Of a stretch of 64,000 bases of DNA, positions 12,436-25,129 are shown one piece after another (positions within the stretch are counted from its first letter, which is position 1; each line of letters opens with the position of its first letter). The position numbers and the translations under genes are program-made. The notes below the pieces were generated by a model. That model had not been told where the DNA came from, did not search any database, and saw nothing but the letters and a program-made list of their open reading frames with translations. This DNA comes from Lycorma delicatula (lineage: Eukaryota > Arthropoda > Insecta > Hemiptera > Fulgoridae): positions 3,234,001 through 3,298,000 of the forward strand of contig NC_134464.1 of the NCBI RefSeq assembly GCF_047948215.1, given 5' to 3'.

Positions 12436-12469
12436 GTCAAAATATGCTGCGTGTCAAAATATGCTGCGT
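12436..12469. repeat. Perfect tandem duplication of a 17-bp unit
   Basis: GTCAAAATATGCTGCGT occurs twice with no spacer and no mismatch, so it is a recent local duplication. No functional claim is made. Confidence 0.8.
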
Positions 12470-13716
12470 TACACGAAATTACTTGTGTCGTCGTTTGGTT
12501 TGAAAGTAATGATTTCTTTTCTGTCGTTTACTCGATTTGCGAGAATTTCTACCTACCTGCCTATACTGTAAAGAATTTTTTTATATCGTACATATTTTTT
12601 TTACGCCGCATCATCTGCGTAAGTTTTAAGTTTAGATTTAGAAAAGAAGCTTTTTCGCAAGGAAATATTTATCGCAACGTCTTTTTTTTTTCACCGATTA
12701 GATTCGATTTTCTGAAGTCGGGCTTCACGATGTGCAATATGCTGTACGATTAGCCGGTTATAAAGAATAAATGCAAAATCGGAAGGCGAAGTATTGAAAT
12801 TCGTATTTATATTTACGATTCAAAAAGGAAAGAAAATAACGAACAGCGATATCCTTGTTCGGATACGTTCAGATAAAAAGTAACTAAAATGCCTGCCTCT
12901 CTATTATGAATTATTCACTATGAATCTTATAAAGGAGGCGGTGGGTTCTTGTATATATTTTTACATGTATATTATGTACGTATTACTTTGAGAAAAGATA
13001 GGGGAACATGTGTTGCGATTCGGTTAAACATGCAGACGGGAACAACATTATCATCTATCCTAACCTTTTTTTTTTACGGTTTTTACTTGTCATTTTTAGC
13101 TTCTGGCTAACAGATTTTTTTTCTAGTTATTGTAATAATACATTTCAAAATGTACGTTTACATTTATCATGAATCAACGTTGTATATTATAAATTTATTC
13201 TATGTAGTCTGTATTTAAAATTTAAATATTTAAAAAAAGTTATATGAATTATGTAAAAATTCTTGTTGCTTTTAGGATCTCCGTCGTTCGATGTAATATA
13301 TCATATTTACTTTTTAAAAAAAGTTTTTACCGGCTTTATAAAAATTATTTTTTATTAGAAAATTATAAACTTTTCATTAGTATGTGAATTTATTATTAAA
13401 TAGTAAATTTTTAACTAGTTAATATAATTAAACGGTTAATTTTTTTAGAATAGGTTTTATTGCAAGTGATTTTTTGAAGTAGTTATTTATTACATTGTTT
13501 TTGGATAGTTTACGCTGTTGTGCTTGTTTTTTTTTTTAATGTTTTTGACATTAGTTAAGCATCTGAGATACATAAAAGGTACAGGTCAGAATTACTTTGT
13601 CGTAAAGAACTGTTGTTCAGTAAAAAGCCGTATTACTTTTAGGGCTAAATATTACCCGCACTTCGGCGGGCTTGGTTTGTTGTGCGGCTGTATATTTTCC
13701 CCTCGGTGATGAAGGC

Positions 13717-13750
13717 AAAATCAACGAATGAAGAATCGTTCGTTGATTTT
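13717..13750. repeat. Perfect inverted repeat, 12-bp arms, 10-nt loop
   Basis: AAAATCAACGAA (13717-13728) and its exact reverse complement TTCGTTGATTTT (13739-13750). It is not followed by a T run that would make it terminator-like, and terminators of that type do not apply to this kind of genome. Confidence 0.75.
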
Positions 13751-15301
13751 TACTAATAACAGGGATAAGAATAAACAAAAAGCGATTAAAAATTCAATTC
13801 TCTACCGCGTTCATAGGAGTAAATTTAACCTTTTTTCGACAACACGTCTTAGGTCTAGCGGGTATACCACGACAATATTCTGACTACCCAGACAACCACG
13901 TAGATTTATTTATTTTGCATTTTGCCGAGTAAGCCTCGAATATATCGTAACGAAGATTATCCCAGATTTTTCTGCCTTTTTGCTCTAAAAAGAAAAAAAA
14001 CGCGTTGAATATTTGTTATTTTATTTTTAGAATGATGTTGTTTTACGTTCCGATTTGTATCACGATTGGTTTCTTAAAATCTTAATTTACGATTTATTTC
14101 GTAAAAATATCGTTGTGAATTATAAAAAAAGTAACTAAAATAGAAATTTTTAAATCAAAAAATAAAGTTCTGTTAATTTCAGTTAATTTGAACTGAATGC
14201 GCTGCAGGTAATTGGAAACTAGGTTAATCAAATCCGGCATTCATTTTTAAGATTCTAATTCTGAATTTTATCGTTTCAATTTTCATTTATTAGGTTTTTT
14301 ATTTCTGCGGGATCATATTTATTTATTCGATTCAGGGTCTAGAATTTAAAAATTACCCTTCGGTTACTTTTTATTTATCGAGTGTACGCTACCGCTTCGC
14401 CATGTATGTCGACATTTATAACCCCTTTGGAATTAAATATATTTGCTTATGTACGATGTTACCTGCAAACATTTTGGGGGGGGGGGTTTCTGGGTTTCTT
14501 AGTTTTTAAAGTTAAACTCTGTTTAATTCTCATCGTGTTGTTCAAGCAATGACAACATTTCTTGGTTGTTTGCTCATTAACGTAAAATAATAATTGTTTT
14601 AATTCATATGAAGTACTGATACCGATGTTTGTGTTCTTAATGCTCCCTGTTCAAAAAAAAAAATAAATGAATAATAAAATCATACAGATCGTACTAATCC
14701 GAGTACAGAAAACATTTATTCCATCGAGTACGTATATAAACGAATAATATCTTTTTGCGTTATAAATTTCTGTTATGTCTAATTAAATAAACACAGGCGT
14801 TTTCAAATTATAGAACAATATTTTATGAACGATTACAAAAAATGAACGTTGAAAGGTATATCGTTAAAACTGTCCGCATCATCGCTCCAATCCTCGATTC
14901 GATAGTCGGCTTACATCGATATCTCGTACGTTGAGATACAACAGGTTCTTTCTTTTCTTTTTGAACTTTAATACATTTATTCGTAATTTATGTTTTGTCG
15001 TATCGTTGTCGTAAACAAAACCGCTAAACCGAGTTCATCATCCCGCTAACACAGAGATATCGCAAAAGTCTTTTGATATATTTCTTCCGGTCGAACAAAA
15101 CCTTCGCATCTTAACCCGGGTTTAATCGAGACGATCGGTCCCGAACGTCGGGCGATCTGCCGAGTAAGCGGTTTACGGACCGTTTTACATCGAGAACCAA
15201 GCAAGGGGGCGTGAGTTAGCTTTGTGTGCCCGATCTTCAGTCCCATTTGTTCTCTTCTGTTGTTTAGGATAAAAGATTTCTCGAAGAGAAACATTGGAAA
15301 C

Positions 15302-15329
15302 CGTGGAATCCCTTCTCCCGGATTCCACG
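15302..15329. repeat. Perfect inverted repeat, 10-bp arms, 8-nt loop
   Basis: CGTGGAATCC and GGATTCCACG flank CTTCTCCC. It lies at the edge of an unidentified GC-richer block and could be the end of an old repeat. Confidence 0.7.
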
Positions 15330-17356
15330 TAACGCCTGGGAGGACCGCGGCCAGAACTTTTTCAATCGAGTACGTAGTTTGACAGGGACTGCCTTTGTGA
15401 AGTCGTTCTCACACTTTAATTCCAATCGGAGGGCGTTTGTTCCCGCTCTGTTGGCAGCCTCCGGCTCGATCGTTCTCTAGGATGCCGCAATGGCTCGGGA
15501 CCTATTACTTTAGAGAGGCTAAAATCGTCTACAGTTAAAGCTCTCAATCTATCTTTTATATCGTATGTGGTTTTCAGAAAATAAACTTATTTATTTTACC
15601 GTGTAGTTTTTTGATCGAATCGTTTTACTCGTTTATTGTAATATTCTGCAACCGTTTTTCAAAAAGAAAAGATAAAAATAAAAAAAATGATCTTTTAGAA
15701 TCGTATACTCCAGCTGTTAAAATACCGGAAAGCTGCTTTGAAACCGTTTATTATTTTTTCAAAGTAAAATAAAGAGAAAACCCGCGCTTAATTGTGATAA
15801 GTACTTGAAATTGTTTAAAAGATCAGATCGTTGTACGTAATTTGTACCGAGTAGTCTTATTTTTAAATCTAAATTAACTAATTAATTCTGAAGTTATTAA
15901 TTGAAATGTTTTATGGAAATGTTCGCTTATTTTTTATAAGTATACTAGCCGGTCAGGGGCTTCGCCTCCTAGGCCCTCAACGCGTTCGTATCCTCGTGTT
16001 TGTGAGAATATTAATTATTTTACTGATATTCATTAAAGAAAAAAAAGATTAGTATAATTTTACTTAATTGTATTTCTGTTGCTTCGGTGACGAAATAAAA
16101 ACGCGAACACATACTGCAAACAAACCGACGCATCGTGCTTATTTATCGGAAAGATTTTATTTGTTAAACGTAATTTCGGTGGTGACTTTTCAAAAAAATA
16201 AACAAGGGTACATCTTAATCGCCGTCCCGATACGATTTGATGTAAAATTTTGTTTTATCTTCGTAAAGGCCAACAAAAATCATTTGAAGAAATTTTTTAT
16301 GGAAACTGCTGAAAGCAGATCCATAAAGCGTTCTTGGAAAGACTAACCGAATGAAGAAAAACGTTTTTAATTTTTCTCTATCGATTTGAACTCCCAATCT
16401 CTGACGTGTACCTGAAGTCGTTGCCTTATCGCAACCCGTGAATTAATTTGGCGAACCTCTTGTATTTATTTCACTACGAGAATCTTCTTAATTTAGATAA
16501 TAAAGAATACGAGAAAAAGGGAAGCGCAATTAGTACCGAAGAGAAATTCAAAGGAACGGGGATAGCAACTAGGAGTTTAACTAGAGGGGTGAGAGTAGTG
16601 TAGTTGTTAACGGGGTTAGTCGTGCAAAAAGAGCAGACCGAGGGACTAATGACAGGTCTTTGGCCTATTTAACAGTCTTACACGCTTTCAAGTTTCGGTC
16701 TTAACAAATGTTTAATCGCGTCACTTGTGATATAGGCCTTTATGCTTATCGAATCGCAATTAAATCTTATACGGTAGAATAGTTCTTACGGGTGATGTAT
16801 GTTATCGTTTGATTTTTGTCTTCAGCCATATATTAAATATTCTACACTGCACGTTTTATTATCTTATATATATATATTTTTTTTCTTTTTTTTTAGAACT
16901 ATCTTGAAGTTGTGTTTGGTTCTCGTTTGCCATTTTTAAATGGCAAATTTAAATCAAATTGATTTATTTTCCCTCATTTCGACGTCTTTACACTCCGCTA
17001 ATCTTCGTTTAGTTTTAACCGTAATCTCTTTTATTTATCGTTTACGAAATATGCGATAAAAAAGTCGTGAAAAAATTATTGCGTTATTAGATATTCTGTT
17101 TGATATTGTCATAGAAGCCGATTCACGTGTGGCTGACCAGGAAATGTCTAGCAAGTCTGTGATGGAATGGATGATGTTACGATCGAAAATTTTAAACGCT
17201 GTAACAATTCTCAACTCTACAATGCATATTAATACCAACTATAAGATAATTGACGCGTTGTTTTTTGCAAAGGAGAAACTTATGAACACCAAGTAATCGC
17301 ATCCAGTGACCGACAGCACGGTAATATTCTATTCCTCCATTCAGAAGGAACCGTAG

Positions 17357-17357
<1 letters not shown>

Positions 17358-17431
<74 letters not shown>

Positions 17432-17438
17432 ATATATT
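17358..17438. repeat. (TA)n microsatellite, about 80 bp
   Basis: Nearly pure TA dinucleotides with one phase slip near 17420. It borders the GC-rich block that begins at 17439. Confidence 0.9.
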
Positions 17439-18560
17439 ATTGCGTGGTTCCGCGGCTCGATCAGAATATTGACAGTTTAGAATGTTTATTTAATTACAGT
17501 TTATTGGCTTAAAATCTTCAAAATTACATACAGATCAATATTAATAATAACGATGATAAATACAATAATAATTAGGATAATAGTAGTAAACGATATTAAT
17601 ATTAAATGTCAATAACAAATCACATCAAACATAAAAATACATAACAAAGTACATGACATGATACATAATCAAAACAGTAACTGTGACGTAAAAACAGGGC
17701 GTAATCAACAAAGAATAACAATCAAAATATTACACGTCAAATACCAAGTGTTATTAGTTAATAATAAATAAAGATTACACACAAGATAGAGAGTTAAAAA
17801 TAAATAATCGTTCGGCATTTATTCCAGGTAGATAAATACAAAACTAGAATTCAAACCGCTAGTCGTATTAACAAACAATCGTATAGTGTTCACTTGCAAA
17901 TGCCTTTGCTATGTACCGTCGGTTTACGAATGAATCTATCGCATTATTTCTTTCGCTCATACGTTTATATTTCTTGTATATTTGGATTTACTCGTGGCGT
18001 CACGTTATCGTATCGAACCGGATTCAGGACTCACACCTGTGACTCTTCTCGCCGGACCGACGTCGTAACGTGTCGCTGTACCGGTTCGCAGAATTCCGCC
18101 GAATACACACAACTCGCAGCCTCTCCTCGCTGAGCTCCTCTTAGAACCGCCCTTGCGAGACTGACGCCGTAACGCCTCCCGGACTTGTTCTAATAGAACT
18201 CTTTTTTTTAGGCGGTCTTACTCGGCTATTTATACCGTCAGCCTCTTTACCTGTCGGACCGGATCCAAGTCGAAGTATGAGAACAGTCGACCGAGGTTTT
18301 TGTTCCCGTGAATTCCAAACCCGGTCTGTTCTCAGGGTTTATTGTTTGTCAGCGGGCAGTATAACACAAGATATTGTAAAACGGTCCTGTTCTTTACAAA
18401 AAGGGTTCTCCTTGTTGTCCCTTTCTTGATTCCTGCAACTATTATACTTCATATTACTTTCACAATAATCGGTTGGAATCCGTTACTCAGTCCCGCTCTA
18501 CCGGACTTGTTCCAATATATATGTCACAGGAAGGAAGAAGTGTTTCCCGTGGAGTAAACA
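17439..18560 (-). mobile_element. Possible solo LTR or other promoter-bearing repeat (minus strand)
   Basis: The block contrasts in composition with its flanks. On the minus strand, part of it (near 18235-18220) reads GGTATAAATAGCCGAG, a good TATA box, and AATAAA signals lie near its downstream end (around 17505 and 17490). CGGACTTGTTC occurs twice (near 18180 and 18508). No gag, pol or env-like protein is visible, and clear TG...CA ends were not found. The class is inferred weakly and could be wrong. Confidence 0.25.
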
Positions 18561-18719
18561 TGTGTAAGACTCATTTCGTACCTGTACGTATGATTAATCT
18601 GTTGTCCGCATGGAAATAACGGTGCGGTATTAAGACGATAAGAATATGATTGTCCGTGAATTCGAAATCTTATAATATTTTCGATCGATCTGGACACCTT
18701 CCTTAGTTTTGTACAAAGT

Positions 18720-18721
<2 letters not shown>

Positions 18722-18750
<29 letters not shown>
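18722..18750. repeat. (TA)n microsatellite adjoining the mariner left end
   Basis: About 29 bp of TA repeat directly before the TA target dinucleotide and terminal repeat of the mariner that starts at 18755. Confidence 0.85.
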
Positions 18751-18754
18751 CGTA

Positions 18755-19487
18755 TTAGGTTATCTAAAACGTATTGAGCCTTTGGAAGGCAAAATTAAGA
18801 ATACGATTATTGTTATTGGAAAATAACATTAGAAACCGCATACGCATCATTTTTATCGATGGCTTCTGCCATTTTTCCGCCAACACCGTAATTCTGTCGC
18901 CGTAGAATTTATGTGGTTTCCGTTCAAAAAATTTCGTAGAACTCTTTTGAAAATAATTCACGTTCTTATAGCCCGGACCCGACGGTGCCATGTTCGGGCT
19001 CTACGGACCCTAGTTTATTTCTTTTGTGGATGCATTAAAACCTCCCGGTCGAGTCGTCTTTATTTCTGATTGGTCTTTAAAGATGAATGCGGTCTGGCGT
19101 TGTCCGCGTGGTATACTACACCCTTTCTGTTGATCGGTTCAGGCCGTTACTTTTGAATCGCTAGGTGCAATAGCGCTAATGGTCGTTAGCACTATCGTCA
19201 CACGCTATCAACCGCTTCACAAACGGTTCGCTTTCGTTACGGTTTAGTAGAGATTCGAAGAAAGAAATTCGATCGAGTAATTTTTTCCGAGCGAGATCAT
19301 GCGGCATCCAGACGACGAGCTTTTTTTTATTCAGCTTTTCCAAAACTGTTTAACGCTGTTTGGTGACGGATGTTTAGGTCGTCGTCGATGTCATAACTGC
19401 TTACATGCCAGACTTCCTCGATTTCTGCCAGAATACGCTAACGCTATCGTGTGCGCAGAAGGCTCAATACGTTTTAGAGTATATGGA
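18755..19487 (-). mobile_element. Internally deleted mariner-family transposon with terminal inverted repeats
   Basis: The left end starts TTAGGTTATCTAAAACG after a TA dinucleotide (18753-18754). The repeat core CTAAAACGTATTGAGCCTT (18764-18782) reappears in reverse complement at 19459-19477. The minus strand between them encodes mariner transposase pieces: KKLVVWMPHDLARKKLLDRI, NRNESEPFVKRLIACDD (first catalytic Asp region), and the C-terminal FFERKPHKFYGDRITVLAEK followed by a degraded tail. The N-terminal helix-turn-helix is missing and stops interrupt the frame. At about 0.73 kb, against a usual 1.3 kb for mariners, it is a dead deletion derivative. Confidence 0.75.
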
Positions 19488-20455
19488 CTTTCTGCATATA
19501 TACTTATATGTTTTATTATACGTATCCGTTTGTATTGCGATTCTTTTATACCGATTTTAATGTGGAGCGCTTTGAAGCGAGTAAAGTTTTTTCCATTAGT
19601 TATTATGGAAGTCGCCTAGATTTATTAAACGTACGCGCCAAGCTTTTCTTCGTATACGAATTTTTTATTTGTTATATTTTTTATGAATTTTATTAATTTT
19701 ACTGTTTAAGAATTTTATTGTTTCACATTATCGTTAAATAATAAAGCCGCAGTCTTTATTATAGATCGGATGATTTAAAACGTATCAGAAACGGAAAAGC
19801 GTGTTTCGGAGGAAGTCGCTTTGTCTGATTGCAATGATGCGCATTATAGTCGGTCGTTTCGCTGAATGGAGTTTTCAATGCTGAATCGACATTATTTCGA
19901 GCTTGACATGCTAATACGCAGAAGTACATTCGGCTTAGCGAAGAAGGCCATGAGAAAGTACCTAATGAAAGTTTTTGTAGTCTTTTATTTTAATAGCCGA
20001 GCGCAGGATTCTTGTTGTTCATACTTTAAAGAATATCTTCTTTTTAGAGTCAGGTTAACGTGAAACGGCCACGTCGCCTACAACCGTTACGGTTACGTTA
20101 CTTAAAGCGAGCCGCAAAGGAATTATTTAATAATTTTTGTCGTAACTATTATACGTAAGCGATAAAAATTTTCTAAAAAATAAAATTCTCTATCGGATTA
20201 TTACTAAATTAAAATTTAAGAAAGGCGTACGAACAGATTCTTAGAAATTGAGGTTTAAACGTTTTAAATTTTGAGTATAATAAAGCGGCACTTAAAATTT
20301 CCTGAACCTTTTTTCCGAATCTTTGGCGCCGGTATAAGAAGAATTGACAATTGACATCGCCCGTAATTTAGGGGTAATCAAAATTAAATCTTTGTTTAAA
20401 AGCGAAGGTAGTTTTGGTTGATCCGCTACAGAATTTCTCCTTCGGTTCTCTTAAC

Positions 20456-20490
20456 GGGTTGACAGTCGGTTTATGTAAACCGACTGGTAA
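20456..20490. repeat. Near-perfect palindrome with 11-bp perfect core arms
   Basis: CAGTCGGTTTA (20463-20473) and TAAACCGACTG (20476-20486) are separated by only TG. Outside them, GGTT and AACC extend the symmetry with two mismatched positions per side. It is a candidate for cruciform formation or a dimeric protein site. Confidence 0.75.
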
Positions 20491-20564
20491 CCACGTGTTC
20501 ATTTACACTTAAATTGTTTTTTACGCAGTTATTATGGTATTCCATTAATATTTAAAAAAAACAG

Positions 20565-20597
20565 GTAATTACGGTACACGTACGGTACCGTAATTAC
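20565..20597. repeat. Perfect inverted repeat, 13-bp arms, 7-nt loop
   Basis: GTAATTACGGTAC (20565-20577) and GTACCGTAATTAC (20585-20597) flank ACGTACG. Further copies of TTACG/CGTAA words follow to about 20630. Confidence 0.8.
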
Positions 20598-23321
20598 GCT
20601 ATTACGTACAGGTATTTTACGGTAAAACAGGCCGTTTAAAAATTTATTCGTTTTGTTTTTTACATATCATCTTTTACTTTTCCGTAAACTTACCTATAAA
20701 TTACCTCGACCAAATATATTAACGATTATTATTAATATGTGCGGATAAAAATAATCTTCTTTCTTTGTTTCATAAGCTATATTTAAATATTTAAATTTAC
20801 GGTTTTAAATAAAAATAAATTGAAAGGATGAAAATTTCACTTTTATATTCGTTAACTTTATCGCTCGAGTATGCTAGCGCACGATAAAAAAAAAAGATTT
20901 TCGATCCGCTGTCGTTTGTTCGATAAACACTTGTATGTCTTTTTATAATACAAAATTTATGTAATTCCGAGCCTTACCGTGTGCATTTAAATTTTTCTCG
21001 CCGTCGAAAATCCTACTTAGAATATGAAAAGTAAAATAAATAAAAAAAGCTACGGTTATAAATAATTTAAAATTCTGATGTTGAAAACGTTTAACTTTAC
21101 CGTTTTAATATCGTCATTTATTTGAATATTAATTTCTTTTAAATGAAAATTTCAATCGTTCTACGCGTATATCTTTTTTACATAAACGCGCAAGAATATG
21201 TCCGGAGTGATTTTACCGTAAATCGAAACCTCCGATTGAAATCTACGCTGTGGGTTTACTTAAAGTAATTCCAGAATGTTCGCCTGTCGAGGTAAATTTA
21301 AAGAGAAAATTTGTTCCTTTCCTGATAAAAGTTCTGTTTTTATAATTTACTTGTCCGGGATACAGTCGCGTAAAAACCGTAATAAACGTCGATATTAAGA
21401 AAAATAACGTTCGAATAACTCGATTGCGAGTTTCTTTCCGGTATTATTTGTACGAAGCTCGACCGCAGGAACGCCTGGTTATTTCGCCTGATTAATCTAA
21501 AATGAAAAATTATTTTACTAGATTTACTCCGGAATTTTGTATATAAAAATATTATATACGGTCTTTTTACCGGTGAAAAATGTTTTCTAGTTTTTTCCTT
21601 TAAGGAATAAACAATCTATTACATCCGTCAAGATCTCTCTCGTTCCGCATACTCAAAATTCCCTCCGGTTGTAGATGAACACCTTGATATAAATACGCTT
21701 CTTCTTTCTAACCGAGCGAAATAAATAATATGTATAAAGCGAGATAATCTACGGAACCCTACAGTCTATCTTAAACGTTTTATTTTTGACTCCTGATGCC
21801 GTTGAATTTATTATATATATAAATATTTATGAAGTATATTTACAAAAATGTATATACAAAAATTGATAAATATTTATACGGCCGACGACAACCTGTTATG
21901 CCGCAGAATAATTTATTTTAAATAACTCGTTTATGTTGTTTATTTTCAGTTCGATTTTTAACACGAATCCGAGCTAAGATACGAAGCAAAAAGCTCTCTA
22001 TTCCTGATGAACGGGATTTCGTTGTTTCGTATTTCGGTAAATATCTGCAACATTTAGTGAGTTTTTGTCGGTTGACTTCATTTAATCGCTCGCGTATTTT
22101 TTCATTGTTTTTTGGATGTATTGATAATTTTTTTTTTAGATCGATATCTCGATCACCATTCGGTTATCGATTGACTGCGACTAACTCTTGCGTATGTCTT
22201 ATTAATCCGTTTTTTAAAATAAAGAACCGATTTACGACCGTCGACTTAAATACAAGTACGTATGTTTATATACGTTACGATTTATTTATATTAATTACAC
22301 CGCGCTAGAATTTGTTATAATTAAAAACAAACAATATCGGCGCTGTCGAGGAGCCGAAAGAGTTGATCTGGCCTCGATTACCTACCTCCCGCACGAGAAA
22401 GTTAGATCTAATTAAAAATTCATTAAAACTTAACGTTTTTATTTTTATCGTTTTTGTTCTTTAGATCGTTCGGAAAAGGTTATAGTTAAGTCGAGAAAAC
22501 GATGGATATAGGAGCAGGTCGATGCAACTTATCCGTAACGATAGAAATAACGGTATCTTAAAAGATTCTGAAGATCTTCTTTGTTAACGTTTTCTCTTGG
22601 CGCTGTATTATTTTTACGTAATTGTTTTCGGTTCTTAACCAAACTTAATCTCATCGGATTATTTTTTGTTATTCGGGAAATCAGTTAAACTCGAAAAATA
22701 AAATGTTATTTTTGTAATTAGCTATATTATTATGTTATAATACAGATATAGCACTCTTCAATTTGAGAACATTATGCGTAAATGCAATATGCATTAAAAC
22801 TTAATTTCTGTTATTTTTTTTTACATTTTTTTTACGTCGTGAACGAAATGTCTAGTCGGATTGCGGTTTTTATTATTAAATTAGTTTTGTTTTACTTTGT
22901 AATCTTTTTTTGATCTTAAAAAAACATATATTAAAGCTTGTACAGCCGATACGAATTTCATGTCTTTACTCGTCTTATTTATTCCAATTTAATTACGAAC
23001 GCTTTTAAATAGCATTCCTAAAAGGATAGTTTAATGGAATGAGAAACAGAGATTGTAGTACTGTATTTCTTATTCATTCGGTCCATTTGGAGCAGAAAGG
23101 TGGAGTGAAGTATACGCGCTCGTGTTTGTGTTTGTAGTGTATGCGCGCGCGCTCGTTTGAGTATTCACGTTCATGTGATTTGTTTAAAATGGAAAGCTTG
23201 TTTATTACTGTGCCGTTTCGCTTACTACACTCGCAGGATCGAGTCTGATTAATTTTATAATTTACTTTTCGTTACGTAAGTAAGTAATGCGGTAACGGTA
23301 AACGCGATTATAATTTTACCG

Positions 23322-23402
23322 ACCTCCGTGGCGAAGCGATAGCCTAATTTCCTTTCGTCCGGAAGGTTCTGGGTACGAATCCCGGTCATTTATCTTTCAC
23401 AA
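23322..23402 (+). repeat. tRNA-derived SINE head, diverged
   Basis: GACCTCCGTGGCGAAGCGAT (A box region) then CCTTTCGTCCGGAAGGTTCT and GGGTACGAATCCCGGTCA (B box region) match the head of the SINE at 10475-10612. The tail beyond about 23400 is not recognisable. Confidence 0.65.
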
Positions 23403-23920
23403 AGTAACTGTATCGCAAAGTAACAGGTACTTTGTAATCGGTACAAATTACAGTTACTTTAAAAATAAATTATCGTAATTTTCTTTACGGGAGGAAAGGG
23501 TTCAATTTTTAAGCTTTATGAAAAATTTAGAAAAGTTAAGGGGCATCGTTGCCGGTTTCTTTTACCGACATACGGGCGGAATAATATTATTTTACTATTG
23601 CAATTACGTTTATCGGTCGATTGATTCGAACGACGTTCTCAAAATACATCTCTACTGCGGGTTTTTAAATCGGGAGCCCAAGGGCAGCTGCCCGTTGCGA
23701 GCGTACCTGTAGTTCGCCAGTTATATATGTGGGTCGCCAGGGTAGGATATTTAAGTTACTGGTAATTAGATTTGAACGAGAAAATAAAGGCCGAAAATTG
23801 TAACAAACAGCTATTAGCGTTAAATTATAATTCAGCCGGATGTTGAATTATCGCCCTTCGATATGGGAACGCTACGCACGCATTAATACTACGTATATTA
23901 TTCATAACCAGCTATATATA
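23403..23920. other. No feature recognised
   Basis: A 64-codon frame (23518-23712) shows no motif. Nothing else is supported. Confidence 0.45.
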
Positions 23921-24909
23921 CAGTATAGAACGAACATTAATCCGAACTCGAATGTTATTTAATGTAAAAAAGGTCATACCTGTATAATTTGCGAATATTT
24001 AGCCGTTAATATGTTTTCCTTTATTGTTAATTATTTCACGTACACGATTTGGTATCGATTCAACAAGAATACTACAAATTTTTTTTATTTCTTCATCGTG
24101 AAATCATACCGATATTATTGCTTTAATGAGGTCAATTTTGCGGTACAATTCATTTTTGAGAGTCTGTTTTTATTATCGCTCAAAGATTTTCTTTCGGGTT
24201 TAAGTCTGGGGAGTCGTCTGACCGCGGGAGCAGTTTAATGTTTCGTTCTTCGAAAATTTTTTTCACTTTTTTGGGAGTACGGCACGGCCCCAAATCTTGT
24301 TGGAACACTCCGATGCCTTGTGGGAATTTGTTTTGAAGTTGTGTCATTCAGAATGTCGGTGTATTATTCATCGCTTTCCTACATATCATCTACCGGAAGT
24401 AACGAACAATCCTCTAATGTTTAATGCTAATTCCCGATTTAAGTTCGGAGAAGATAATTTTGGATTAAGTTTTCTTTTTTTCACTAATAACCTATCCTGC
24501 GTCGGAGTAGTTTTTCTTCCGCTGCCGCATTTGCCTTTCCTTTGAGATGAAAAGAAACGCGTTCCTTTAATTTGTTTTAAAATAGCATTCAGTGTCCCTA
24601 CTCCAACACCGCTGTCAGAAGGTATTTGTCACTGTGTCAGAAAGAGAAATAAATTTCGAACGCTTTCTTGGAGTTATATCCATTATTTACATTCAAGACG
24701 CGATACAGAAAATACGAAGATATGATTTTGTAATAAAAAATGAGATAAACTTTCACAAAACAGTATTTATAACATGAAAATTGCTAAATTACCAAAAAAA
24801 AACTTCGTATTACACAGACGATAAAGAACGGGTGTAGTCAAGCAGTGCAGCCGCAATATAAAAATAAACAAAAAAATTCCATGTGTACGGATTAATTTGC
24901 ACGCCACCG
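23921..24909 (-). mobile_element. Tc1-family (DD34E) transposon, deleted and dead, with TA target sites
   Basis: The ends start CAGTATAGAACGAACATTAA (left) and CGGTGGCGTGCAAATTAATC (right, reverse strand). Both contain ATTAATCCGxAC and each is preceded by TA (23919-23920, 24910-24911). The minus strand encodes the Tc1 N-terminal segment CGSGRKTTPTQDRLLVKKRK followed by LNPKLSSPNLNRELA, then after a deletion VFQQDLGPCRTPKKVKKIF and SPDLNPKENL. The second catalytic Asp (QQD) and third Glu (PKE) are separated by 34 residues, the Tc1 signature. Most of the central catalytic domain is gone and stops are present. Total 989 bp against a usual 1.3-1.7 kb. Confidence 0.85.
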
Positions 24910-24911
24910 TA

Positions 24912-25041
24912 TGACACAGTTTCTTACTAATCCGCAGACTAGATATTTAAATGCGTTTTTAACGTTACCTGTTTACGACACGTGAAGTATGTTTATTATT
25001 ATATTATAATATAATTCTTTAATTTTTATTTCTTATATAAC

Positions 25042-25081
<40 letters not shown>

Positions 25082-25129
25082 TGTATTTATATGCTGTCTG
25101 TTGAATTTGTATTGTTTATTTTTTTTAAG
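24912..25129. other. AT-rich intron end with a (TA)n tract
   Basis: (TA)n at 25049-25077, then the pyrimidine tract and AG of the candidate midasin exon at 25130. Confidence 0.5.

Larger units (their letters stand above)
12131..17357. other. AT-rich stretch with scattered hairpins, no gene recognised
   Basis: It contains a 17-bp unit in tandem twice (12436-12469), perfect hairpins at 13717-13750 and 15302-15329, and an 11-nt G run at 14476-14486. A minus-strand frame at 15046-15294 (82 codons) resembles nothing I know. The block at 15000-15500 is richer in G+C than its surroundings but was not identified. Confidence 0.45.
19488..23320. other. AT-rich stretch with a palindrome cluster, no gene recognised
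   Basis: Several short open frames (for example 19866-20063 and 22057-22308) give no recognisable protein. The palindromes at 20456-20600 are listed separately. Confidence 0.45.

Noticed and set aside
15046..15294. Minus-strand frame in a GC-richer block, considered as an rRNA or conserved gene fragment
   Set aside because: No recognisable rRNA core sequence or protein motif.
1..25129. Searched for the Walker A (GxxGxGKT/S) exon of the same midasin AAA+ unit
   Set aside because: No open stretch with that motif was found by reading; earlier exons are probably outside the window.
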